A program made the position numbers and the translations under genes. Of a stretch of DNA of 64,000 nt, positions 36,076 to 44,248 are shown in pieces. Position 1 is the stretch's first letter, and every line of letters starts with the position of its first letter. Below the pieces are notes generated by a model that saw nothing but the letters and a program-made list of their open reading frames with translations, was not told the origin of the DNA and did no database searches. Where the stretch lies: the NCBI GenBank assembly GCA_946553045.1, contig CAMNRO010000007.1:24910-88909 (forward strand), written 5' to 3'. The stretch comes from an uncultured Porphyromonadaceae bacterium. GTDB lineage: Bacteria > Bacteroidota > Bacteroidia > Bacteroidales > Muribaculaceae.

Positions 36076-38085
36076 TTATTCTGCTTTTTTGAATTTGAAG
36101 ACATAGAATGTGTTGGGCTCAAGCGACGCATTGTATGTATATGCGTTTTTCACTTTGGCGCCGAGGCTTGCCGGGTCGATTTCTTTTGTGAGCGGCATGA
36201 TGAGACCGGGATTCTCGAGAGAGTTTTCTGCATCGGGGTCGGCCGAAGAAAGTGTGGTGACAGTCAGTGAATTGATTGTCTCTTTCTTTTTGAGGCCGGC
36301 GAGCTTGATTTCGAACGGCTGCACGGTAGAAGAGGTGTTGGCAACCTTGACGATGTATTCGCCGGTGTTCTTGTCTACGACAGCGCTGGCGAAGAGACCG
36401 TTCTGGTCTTCGTTGCCGGCGGCGGGCTTGCCGTTGAGGTTTGTGGGAAGCACATTCGTGCCTTTGTTGAGGCTATAGAGCTGCTGCACGTAGTAGCTTG
36501 ATGTGGGGAACGATTCGCTGTTGTCGAACCAGATCATGTCGGGGCGCCACTGCCAGCCTTCGACATGGGCGAAGAGGGGAGCGTAGGTTGCCATGTGGAC
36601 GATGTCGGCGTTGCGTTCGAGGCCTGTCATGAAAGCGGCTTCGAGGAGGGCGGTGTTGAAGTGGTTCCACTTCTTGCCCTTGCCGTGGCATGCATACTCG
36701 CCGGCGAATACTTTCGGGCCCTTGCGGTCGTAGTTGTCATAGCGGTTGCCCTGGGCAAGGAACCATTTTTCGGGGCGGTAGAAGTGCTCGTCGACGAGGT
36801 CGGCACCGAGTTTCTTCATTTCGGGCCAGAGATAGTCGAACTGTTCGCCTTCGGAGTCGGGACCGGACGAACCGACAATCTTGATGTCGGGATATGCCTT
36901 GCGGATAGCTTTTACGAAGGGTTCGAGGTGTTCGGGATATTCGGGACCCCACTGTTCGTTGCCGATGGCGATGAATTTGAGGTTGAAGGGAGCGGCATGA
37001 CCCATTTCTGCACGGAGGGCGCCCCACTTGGTGTCGGTGCCCCCATTGGCGAATTCGATGAGGTCGAGGGCATCCTGGATATAGGGCTGGAGCTCGTTTA
37101 CAGGCACGTGGGCGCTTTCTTCATGGTTCTGGAACTGGCATACGAGGCCTACGCTGAGCACGGGCAGAGGCTCGGCTCCGATTTCCTCTGAGAGGAGGAA
37201 GTATTCGTAGAATCCGAGGCCGCCGGACTGGTAGTAGTCAGGATAGAAGCGATGAGGGAAGGTGTAGTGCCAGCGGTTTTCGTTGACAGGGCGGTTTTCA
37301 ACCGGGCCGACAGTGTTTTTCCACTGGTAGCGAGTGTCGAGGTCGGTGCCTTCGACAATGCAGCCGCCGGGGAAGCGGAAGATGCCGGGTTTGAGGTCGG
37401 CGAGTTTCTGGGCGAGGTCGACGCGGAGGCCGTTTTTATGACCCTGCCATGTCTTTTCGGGGAAAAGCGATATGTGCTCGAGGTCTACGGGAGTAGTATC
37501 GGGTTTTACGAGGAAGATGCGGAGTTTGCCCTTGCTGCAGTCCTTGTCGGGGGTAAGGGTTACCTCATATTTCTTCCATTCCTTAGAATCGATGGTTATT
37601 TCTTTTTTTGCGTCTACCTGCGAGTTTTTCATTGACGCGGGATTTTCGAGTTCCACGCGGATTTTGGCAGCTTTGCCCTGAGGTGAGCGCGCCCATACGG
37701 AGAAGCGGTAATTCTCGCCTTTCTTGTATGTTACGCCGAAGAAACCCTCGTTTTCGAGGCCTGTGTGCTTGTCGTTGTGTCCGGCAGAAGCGAGGCGCAC
37801 ATAGTGGGGATTTCGTTCGAATGGGCCGTCGTTCTGCAGTTTTACATCGCCGTAGGTTACCCATGCAGCGAAGTTCTGGGGGAATTCGAACGAGCGGTTC
37901 TTTATCATTTCGGCATAAAGGCCACCGTCTGCGGCATAGTTGATGTCTTCGAAGAAGAGGCCGTACATTGTCGGCTGAATCGGTGCTCCGGGCTTGTCTG
38001 TCTGGACTGTGAACACGTTGTTCGCTGCAAGCGACAGTGCGGTCGAGAGTCCGAGCGACAGGAGCAGGCTTGATTTGTGGGTCAT
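36076..38085 (-). CDS. GH51 alpha-L-arabinofuranosidase with N-terminal CBM-like domain, 669 residues
   Basis: This second GH51 is of the longer type related to plant and fungal enzymes. After a signal peptide (cleavage near SLAAN, residue about 21) come YGLFFEDINYAADGG, a carbohydrate-binding-like sandwich inserted at about residues 65-210 (CBM4_9-like), FRFPGGCIVEG, the acid/base Glu377 in GNEQWGPEY and the nucleophile Glu463 in FAGEYACHG, then a C-terminal sandwich. No lipobox, so periplasmic location is likely. It differs strongly from its 512-residue neighbour, so the two are not a recent duplication; they may divide terminal and branch arabinose linkages between them. Confidence 0.95.
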   Translation of the reverse strand: MTHKSSLLLSLGLSTALSLAANNVFTVQTDKPGAPIQPTMYGLFFEDINYAADGGLYAEMIKNRSFEFPQNFAAWVTYGDVKLQNDGPFERNPHYVRLASAGHNDKHTGLENEGFFGVTYKKGENYRFSVWARSPQGKAAKIRVELENPASMKNSQVDAKKEITIDSKEWKKYEVTLTPDKDCSKGKLRIFLVKPDTTPVDLEHISLFPEKTWQGHKNGLRVDLAQKLADLKPGIFRFPGGCIVEGTDLDTRYQWKNTVGPVENRPVNENRWHYTFPHRFYPDYYQSGGLGFYEYFLLSEEIGAEPLPVLSVGLVCQFQNHEESAHVPVNELQPYIQDALDLIEFANGGTDTKWGALRAEMGHAAPFNLKFIAIGNEQWGPEYPEHLEPFVKAIRKAYPDIKIVGSSGPDSEGEQFDYLWPEMKKLGADLVDEHFYRPEKWFLAQGNRYDNYDRKGPKVFAGEYACHGKGKKWNHFNTALLEAAFMTGLERNADIVHMATYAPLFAHVEGWQWRPDMIWFDNSESFPTSSYYVQQLYSLNKGTNVLPTNLNGKPAAGNEDQNGLFASAVVDKNTGEYIVKVANTSSTVQPFEIKLAGLKKKETINSLTVTTLSSADPDAENSLENPGLIMPLTKEIDPASLGAKVKNAYTYNASLEPNTFYVFKFKKAE

Positions 38086-38131
38086 GATATGGTTATTTGG
38101 GTTATATATGTTTGGCTGTATTAAGTCGGTT

Positions 38132-39613
38132 TTATTTCACACGCTTGCCCCATATGGCTCTGCCGGAACGGTCGAGGCCGGAGAGCAGGGCGGTGTCGTG
38201 TTCGCGTTCCCAGTCGTGACCGGCAAAGACGGCAATATTGTCTATGCGGTCGTCGCCGAAAGCTATCGAAAGGGTCTGTTTTCCGCTGTCGAAGTGCCAT
38301 GAGCCGTCGCCGGGTTCGATTTTGCCGTCGGGGCAAAGTCTGAATCGCTGCGAGTCGTTGCCGTCGCCATTGAGCAGCTCGCTTTTACACTGAAGAGCGA
38401 GGCTGCTGTCGCCGCGGTCGGCGCGGGGCTCGAACAGGCGCATGATTTCCCATTCGCCTTCGAGGTCTGCCGGTTTGAAAAAACGGTCGCTGACAGCAGC
38501 GTAGCGTTCAGGCGATACCATAGGCCAGCCGTCGGGTGTGAAGAACATGCGGCGCACGTGGAGCACCATCATGTCGGGTTCGGAGGCAAGGCGCCCCTGG
38601 TGTGCCATATAGAAATTGCCGTCGGCGTCGGCAAATACGCCGCAGTGGGCTGTTCCGACCCAGCCGCAATGCCCTTCGAAGCGATATGGCGCCGTGAGCA
38701 TTGGGAAATTTTCGGTGGAATCGGCAAGCTGGCGTCCGTGCATGTCGGTGAATGGCCCTTCGGCGGAGCGGGAACGGCCTACACGCACGTTGTAGGTTGT
38801 CATCAGCGGGTCGTAGGAGCTGAAGAGATAATAGTAGTTGTTGTCGGGATTATATATGATTTCCGGCGCTTCGATATTGTCGTGTCTGTAGTTGGCACGG
38901 CTTGCAGTCTTTGTGCCGAGGTCGCCTTCGACCAATGGAAAACCGGTGGCCGGATTCAGCTCCAGACAGCTCAGTCCGCCGAAATATGAACCGTAGTGCA
39001 TGAAGCGGCGTCCGTCGGCAGTTGTGATTACCGATGGGTCGATGGCATTCGTCGGTGAGTCGATGTCGGTCTTTACGGCTGCGCCGACGTGCCGCCAGGG
39101 GCCAAGAGGCGAGGCGGCCTCGGCAAGGCCAATGTAGGACGTGTTCTTGCCGAATGCCGACACACAGTAATATAGATGGTATGTGCCGTCGTGGTTATCG
39201 ACCATATATGGAGCCCAGACGTTGTGTGCGCCCCGGCCGTTGTTGTTCGAGCGTACCCACTCGACAGCTTCTGTCGGAATTTCGGGGAATGCCCAGCCGG
39301 CGAATTGCCAGTTTACGAGGTCGGCCGATTTTCTCATCTGCACGAAACCTTTCGGACGGATGCGTTCATGTGTTGCCGTGTCGACAAAAATCGCATCTGT
39401 GGAATACATATAAAATGTGTCGCCTACCAGACGTACAGCGGGGTCGTGTACGTTATACGTACCCCATTTGTCATGATTGTTCATAGAGGATACGGCTCTG
39501 TAATCGTCTGCCCATGGATTGGGTGCCGGTGTAGGCCGGAACGCGGTTTCGGCACACGACGAAACAGACATAATAAAAAACAGAGACGCGAGAGCTTTGA
39601 TAAGTTCTTCCAT
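38132..39613 (-). CDS. GH43 arabinanase-type lipoprotein
   Basis: This is a predicted endo-1,5-alpha-L-arabinanase on the cell surface. The 493-residue protein has lipobox SVSSC (Cys20), then a five-bladed propeller with the inverting GH43 triad: base Asp57 (NVHDPAV), modulator Asp192 (NAIDPSV) and acid Glu248 (IEAPEI). VWAPYM and WVGTAHCGVF are also typical. Residues about 390-493 (LEGEWEIM to AIWGKRVK) match the C-terminal domain seen in extracellular arabinanases (PF16369-like). First gene of the minus-strand enzyme operon, divergent from the HTCS gene; GH51 follows after 46 bases. Exo-acting GH43 is the alternative. Confidence 0.92.
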   Translation of the reverse strand: MEELIKALASLFFIMSVSSCAETAFRPTPAPNPWADDYRAVSSMNNHDKWGTYNVHDPAVRLVGDTFYMYSTDAIFVDTATHERIRPKGFVQMRKSADLVNWQFAGWAFPEIPTEAVEWVRSNNNGRGAHNVWAPYMVDNHDGTYHLYYCVSAFGKNTSYIGLAEAASPLGPWRHVGAAVKTDIDSPTNAIDPSVITTADGRRFMHYGSYFGGLSCLELNPATGFPLVEGDLGTKTASRANYRHDNIEAPEIIYNPDNNYYYLFSSYDPLMTTYNVRVGRSRSAEGPFTDMHGRQLADSTENFPMLTAPYRFEGHCGWVGTAHCGVFADADGNFYMAHQGRLASEPDMMVLHVRRMFFTPDGWPMVSPERYAAVSDRFFKPADLEGEWEIMRLFEPRADRGDSSLALQCKSELLNGDGNDSQRFRLCPDGKIEPGDGSWHFDSGKQTLSIAFGDDRIDNIAVFAGHDWEREHDTALLSGLDRSGRAIWGKRVK

Positions 39614-39674
39614 GTAGAATTAGGGTGCGATTGGCATTTTGACGGTAAAATTACAAAATTCGGAGACACGGAGA

Positions 39675-39696
39675 GGTGGATAAAAGGGTATTTTTG
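39675..39696 (-). promoter_or_regulatory. Possible partial HTCS site before the GH43-GH51-GH51 operon
   Basis: On the minus strand, CAAAAATACCC (39696-39686) is followed directly by TTTTATCCACC (39685-39675). Both resemble the AAAAA(n)TCCACC repeats at 44074-44106, here 11 bases apart. The match is partial. The 255-base gap 39614-39868 otherwise shows AT-rich sequence and the HTCS promoter. Confidence 0.3.
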
Positions 39697-39770
39697 GGAG
39701 ACAAATCGCCACGCGGCGGCATAAAAAAAATATTTATCGGCTCAGTGTCTAATAATTAGCACAAAAAACT

Positions 39771-39798
39771 TTTGTAATAAAAAAATATATTATCTTTG
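39771..39798 (+). promoter_or_regulatory. Probable HTCS gene promoter
   Basis: TATCTTTG (39791-39798) fits TAnnTTTG, with TTTG (39771-39774) 16 bases upstream, a little closer than the 19-20 seen at the strongest promoters here. The leader is about 65 bases. Confidence 0.5.
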
Positions 39799-39868
39799 CT
39801 CACTGAAAACACGGATAAGTATTTATTTGGTGTATCCCTCAGCCTTATCCATCTGATAATACCAAGCC

Positions 39869-42800
39869 TTGAAATCTTCTGAATCCATAAGCCGATTCTG
39901 CCGCGGAGCCTTTCTTTTTGCGGCAATGTTGCTGTGCCAGGTTGCAGCGGCAGTCAGTGACACGCAATCGACAAAACCGTTTATGTCTATGTATAATGTG
40001 GGGTACCTGACGGTGTCGGAAGGTTTGCCCCATAATTTCGTCGACGATATATATCGCGACAGCCGTGGATTTCTCTGGATCGGGCTTGGAGGCTGCGGAC
40101 TTTCACGCTATGACGGCAATGAATTCATAAATTTCAATATTACGTCCGATGAATATCCGTTGACAGGCAATTTTGCAATAGAAATTGTCGAGGATAAGTT
40201 CGAGAACCTCTGGGTTGCCACCGAGGGCGGCATAAGTGTAATCAATATCTATAATCTGAAGCCTCAGATGATAGAAGACCGCTCGGGGCGTCTGGCCGAG
40301 GTGCTGAGGACGCCGATGTGGGCTCTGACAGTGGATTCTCAAGGAAAGATATGGACAAGAGCTAACAATTCGATATTTTGCATAGAGTTTGACGGCAGCG
40401 GCGCGGTTACCGCCATTTCGGAGATTGCCGGGCTGAGTCATCCGACCGGGCCTATAGCGATGCGCGATTTGTTCGGAACAGGAAAAATATGGGCTCTGGT
40501 AAACGGAGAGATTGCCGAACTCGAATCGCGGGCTGCCGATGGGGTGATAACGGCCACTCCCATTTCCGACTGCCTGCGATTTGTGTCTGATATAGCTGTG
40601 CCCGATATGCTTCTCTACGGAAGCGAGGTATGGATTGCCACTGACCGGGGGCTATGCCGCTATAATCCGGCCGAGGACATTGCCAAGATGTATGTTTATG
40701 ACGAGGCCGACACGCTTTCGATTTCGCAGAACTATGTGTGTACCCTCGCTGTTTCTCCCGACAGGCGCCTGATAGCCGGAACGCTGGCCGGTCTGAATAT
40801 CTACAACCAGATAAACGATAACTTCGAGCGCGTATATCAGTCGAGGCCCGATGAAGCAGGCTCTATAAACAATAATTTTGTAAACAAGATATATGTAGAC
40901 GGTCAGCGGATATGGATTGGCACCGAAGGCTGCGGTCTGAACAGGCTGTCGTCAAAGCGGCTGAAGGTCCGGGAAATAAATCACAACTTCAATGCTCCCG
41001 GCAAGAGGTTCAATGCTCCTGTCAATGCGATTCTGGCAGAAAACGACGGTGTGTTATGGATAGGAACCGTCGAGGGAGGCCTGCATCGCAGCGACAGCGA
41101 GTTCAAGCATATCAGTCACTATTCGGCCGAAAGCGGTCATCTGAGTCATAATTCTGTCAGCGCTCTTGCCCGTGACGGCAAGGGCAGGCTGTGGGTAGGC
41201 ACCTGGGGCGGCGGTTTCAATGTCTTCGATGAAACATCTCCGGGAAATCTGCGGCGCTGGAGGCAAGTGTCCGATAGCGACGAGGGGAATCACCATATAG
41301 GATATGTAGGAGCGTTTATGTACGACCCGCTGAACAATCTCATGTGGATAGGCGCTTCCCGCGGTCTTTTTGTATGCGATATCGAGACAGGAAACGTGAA
41401 AGAAGCCTATGAAGGCAGCACCGACGATGTCTTCGGGATTATAGGGGCTGTTCTCGACGCTGACAATCATATCTGGTTTGGTTCAAGCAAGGGTCTCCTT
41501 GATGTAGACCTTAATGAATACCGGCAGACACATTCGCGGCATTCCGTGCGCCATTTCAGCGGACGGCTCGACAATCCCGATGCCGTGGCGGGAGATCGTA
41601 TTTCGTTCTTGTTCAAGGATAGTTCGGGCACCTTGTGGATAGCTACCAACGGTAGCGGAGTATATAGCAAGGTTGATGACGACATGGAGATATTTGTCAA
41701 TCTCAACTCTTCGGGCGGTCTGCCGAGCGACATCGTGCTCGGAATAGCCGAAGATAAAAGCGGTAACATTTGGTTTTCAACCTACAGAGGGCTTGCGTGT
41801 CTTTCGCCCGAAGGCGACATTATGACATTTGACAAGACAGGCGACCTCGGTGTGGACCAGTTCTACTGGAATGCGGCGGCTTCAGATACTGCCGGCAACG
41901 TGCTTTTCGGAACTACTGAGGGGCTTATGAGCATATCCGGTTTTGTTCCAAGGGTAAAATCCGAATCAGACTCGCGTGTCGCTTTCACGCATGTATGGGT
42001 TGACAACAATATTCTTTTGCCCGGCAGCGAAGGCGAAGAGCCGACGTTCTGTCCGGTGCGCGGAATCAGGCTGCACGAAAGTTCACGCTCGGTCCAGTTT
42101 GAGTTTTCCGCGCTCGACTACGACGGCAACAACGGTGGGGTATATTCGTTCCGCCTCATCGGTTTCGACGACAACTGGACGAGTCTGCCGCCCGGAAGGC
42201 GTAATGCCGGTTTTACCAACCTGAAACCGGGAAGCTATACCCTCGAGGTAAGGTACATACAGAAAGGGCAGACCGAAGAAGAAGCCGCCATAACAGCGCT
42301 TCCAATAACCGTCAGACCGTATTTTTACCGCACGTGGTGGTTTGTGCTGCTTTGTGTGGCAGGTTTCGCGGCAATTACAGTGCTGCTGTATAAACTTAGG
42401 ATACGCTCTATCAAAAGCCAGCAGATATTGCTTCAGAAGACTGTGAAAGAGCGCACTGCCGAAATCGAGGAACAGAAGCGCCAGGTACAGCAGCTCACCA
42501 TGGACCGTATTTCGTTCTTTACCAATATCACGCATGAATTCCGAACGCCGATTACGCTCATTCTCGGGCCTATCGAGCGTGCCCTCAAGCTCAGCTACAA
42601 TCCCCAGGTCATCGAGCAGCTTCATTTTGCCGAACGCAACTCGAAATATCTCCTTACGCTTGTCAATCAGCTGATGGACTTCCGCAAGATAGAGTCGGGC
42701 AAGATGGAAATCATGCGCAGCAGCGGCAATCTTCGCACATTCCTTGTCAATATCATAGAGATTTTCCGGCCTCTTGCAACAGACCGCTCCATAAAGCTTG

Positions 42801-44071
42801 AGCTTTGTGACCATCTGCCCCGGCCGGTGATGACCTTCGACGAGGAGGCGCTGCAGAAAGTGCTTATCAATCTGCTTGGCAATGCGCTGAAATTCACGCC
42901 CGACGGAGGCCGAATCACTCTGTATGCAACCGTTCTGCCAGCGACGTGCGCCGGCGGAGCTGAGTCTGTCTATCTCGGTGTGTCCGATACGGGAACAGGC
43001 ATAGCACCCGAAGACATCGACAAGATTTTCGACCGTTTCTATCAGGGCTCAAGCCCCATGAAATATCCTGTGTCGGGCACGGCTGGCAGCGGAATCGGTC
43101 TGTATCTCTGTCATAGCCTTGTAGATATACACGGAGGCAGGATATCTGTGCGCAACAATCACAGCGGGCGTGGCTGCACATTCCGTGTGGTCGTGCCTCT
43201 GTCGGAAGGGGAGACGGCCGTTGCCGATACTACGGCGCTTCCGTCGGCGGTAAAAAGCATCGAGGCCGCATCAGAGGCTCAGAAGCCCGAAGAGGCTGTC
43301 GACAGGACAACAGTCCTTGTAGTAGAGGACAACGACGACATGCGCGCCTTTATACGCAGTATTCTCGTCGACCGTTTTGCCGTCGCCGAGGCCCGCAACG
43401 GCGAGGAGGCCCTCAAGGTGCTGTCGAACCGCGAAATAAACCTCATCATATCCGACCTCATGATGCCGGTGATGGACGGTATGGAGCTGTCGCGACGTGT
43501 GAAGGAGAATTTCGACATAAGCCACATACCTTTCCTGATGCTCACTGCCAAGACCGGTCGCGAGCCTCGCCTCGAGAGCTATCGCATGGGTGTGGACGCA
43601 TATATCACCAAGCCTTTCGACGAAGAGCTCCTAATGGCCCGTATCGACGGTATCATGAAGACACGGCGCAAATACCACAGCAGCTTTGCCGACGGCCTCG
43701 AGGTTGAATCGCTCAACATATCGGATGAGTCGCGCGACAAGAAATTTATGGACCAGGTGATGAAAGTAATCGCCGACAACTACCGCAACTCATACTTCGA
43801 AATCGGCGATTTTGCCGAGGCTCTCGGTGTGAGCCGCTCGCTTCTCAACAAGAAACTGCAGAGTCTCGTAGGGCAGTCGGCCGGCCAGCTGCTGCGTGCG
43901 TTCCGTCTGAAAACAGCGCACGAACTGATTGTGCGCAACCGCAAGACCCGCGCCATGAACATTTCGGAAATAGCATATGAAGTAGGTTTCAACGATTCGA
44001 AATATTTCACCAGGTGTTTTACTAAGCACTTCAATATCAATCCGTCGGCTCTTATGAATGAGAACGGCTGA
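39869..44071 (+). CDS. Hybrid two-component system regulator (HTCS) of the arabinan locus
   Basis: One protein senses an oligosaccharide in the periplasm and activates transcription. The 1400 residues comprise a signal peptide, a two-propeller periplasmic sensor (about 35-735) with repeated Reg_prop units such as GFLWIGLGGCGLSRY, a Y_Y_Y domain (about 745-800), a membrane helix (about 820-842), a histidine kinase (His889 in HEFRTP; NLLGNALKF; DTGTGI; GSGIGL), a receiver (phospho-acceptor Asp1196 in ISDLMMP) and an AraC-type DNA-binding domain (1300-1400). The start is TTG: an in-frame TAA lies four codons upstream, and the first ATG (39926) would destroy the signal peptide. Its place between the enzyme and transport operons implies it controls both. 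Arabinan oligosaccharide as ligand is inferred. Confidence 0.95.
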   Translation: MKSSESISRFCRGAFLFAAMLLCQVAAAVSDTQSTKPFMSMYNVGYLTVSEGLPHNFVDDIYRDSRGFLWIGLGGCGLSRYDGNEFINFNITSDEYPLTGNFAIEIVEDKFENLWVATEGGISVINIYNLKPQMIEDRSGRLAEVLRTPMWALTVDSQGKIWTRANNSIFCIEFDGSGAVTAISEIAGLSHPTGPIAMRDLFGTGKIWALVNGEIAELESRAADGVITATPISDCLRFVSDIAVPDMLLYGSEVWIATDRGLCRYNPAEDIAKMYVYDEADTLSISQNYVCTLAVSPDRRLIAGTLAGLNIYNQINDNFERVYQSRPDEAGSINNNFVNKIYVDGQRIWIGTEGCGLNRLSSKRLKVREINHNFNAPGKRFNAPVNAILAENDGVLWIGTVEGGLHRSDSEFKHISHYSAESGHLSHNSVSALARDGKGRLWVGTWGGGFNVFDETSPGNLRRWRQVSDSDEGNHHIGYVGAFMYDPLNNLMWIGASRGLFVCDIETGNVKEAYEGSTDDVFGIIGAVLDADNHIWFGSSKGLLDVDLNEYRQTHSRHSVRHFSGRLDNPDAVAGDRISFLFKDSSGTLWIATNGSGVYSKVDDDMEIFVNLNSSGGLPSDIVLGIAEDKSGNIWFSTYRGLACLSPEGDIMTFDKTGDLGVDQFYWNAAASDTAGNVLFGTTEGLMSISGFVPRVKSESDSRVAFTHVWVDNNILLPGSEGEEPTFCPVRGIRLHESSRSVQFEFSALDYDGNNGGVYSFRLIGFDDNWTSLPPGRRNAGFTNLKPGSYTLEVRYIQKGQTEEEAAITALPITVRPYFYRTWWFVLLCVAGFAAITVLLYKLRIRSIKSQQILLQKTVKERTAEIEEQKRQVQQLTMDRISFFTNITHEFRTPITLILGPIERALKLSYNPQVIEQLHFAERNSKYLLTLVNQLMDFRKIESGKMEIMRSSGNLRTFLVNIIEIFRPLATDRSIKLELCDHLPRPVMTFDEEALQKVLINLLGNALKFTPDGGRITLYATVLPATCAGGAESVYLGVSDTGTGIAPEDIDKIFDRFYQGSSPMKYPVSGTAGSGIGLYLCHSLVDIHGGRISVRNNHSGRGCTFRVVVPLSEGETAVADTTALPSAVKSIEAASEAQKPEEAVDRTTVLVVEDNDDMRAFIRSILVDRFAVAEARNGEEALKVLSNREINLIISDLMMPVMDGMELSRRVKENFDISHIPFLMLTAKTGREPRLESYRMGVDAYITKPFDEELLMARIDGIMKTRRKYHSSFADGLEVESLNISDESRDKKFMDQVMKVIADNYRNSYFEIGDFAEALGVSRSLLNKKLQSLVGQSAGQLLRAFRLKTAHELIVRNRKTRAMNISEIAYEVGFNDSKYFTRCFTKHFNINPSALMNENG

Positions 44072-44073
44072 TT

Positions 44074-44106
44074 CAAAAATCCACCTTAAATCGCAAAAAG
44101 TCCACC
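44074..44106 (+). promoter_or_regulatory. Direct repeat, candidate HTCS operator
   Basis: CAAAAATCCACC (44074-44085) and CAAAAAGTCCACC (44094-44106) place the TCCACC cores exactly 21 bases apart, two helical turns, ending 21 bases before the -7 element at 44128. This is the arrangement expected for two AraC-type subunits next to an activator-dependent promoter. Confidence 0.5.
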
Positions 44107-44127
44107 GTTCCGTAGGCTTGTATTAGG

Positions 44128-44135
44128 TATTTTTG
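44128..44135 (+). promoter_or_regulatory. Probable -7 element of the SGBP-SusC/D operon
   Basis: TATTTTTG fits TAnnTTTG. No TTTG is present 19-20 bases upstream, which suits a promoter that needs an activator. The leader is about 107 bases and carries no obvious structure. Confidence 0.5.
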
Positions 44136-44248
44136 CACCGTTAAAATATGTTCATTCTCGCGAGTGAATAGTTTTGACGTCATAAAATACCTTGAATTCT
44201 CATATCAGAATCATAAATAACCTTAATTAATATCATCAATCAATCATT

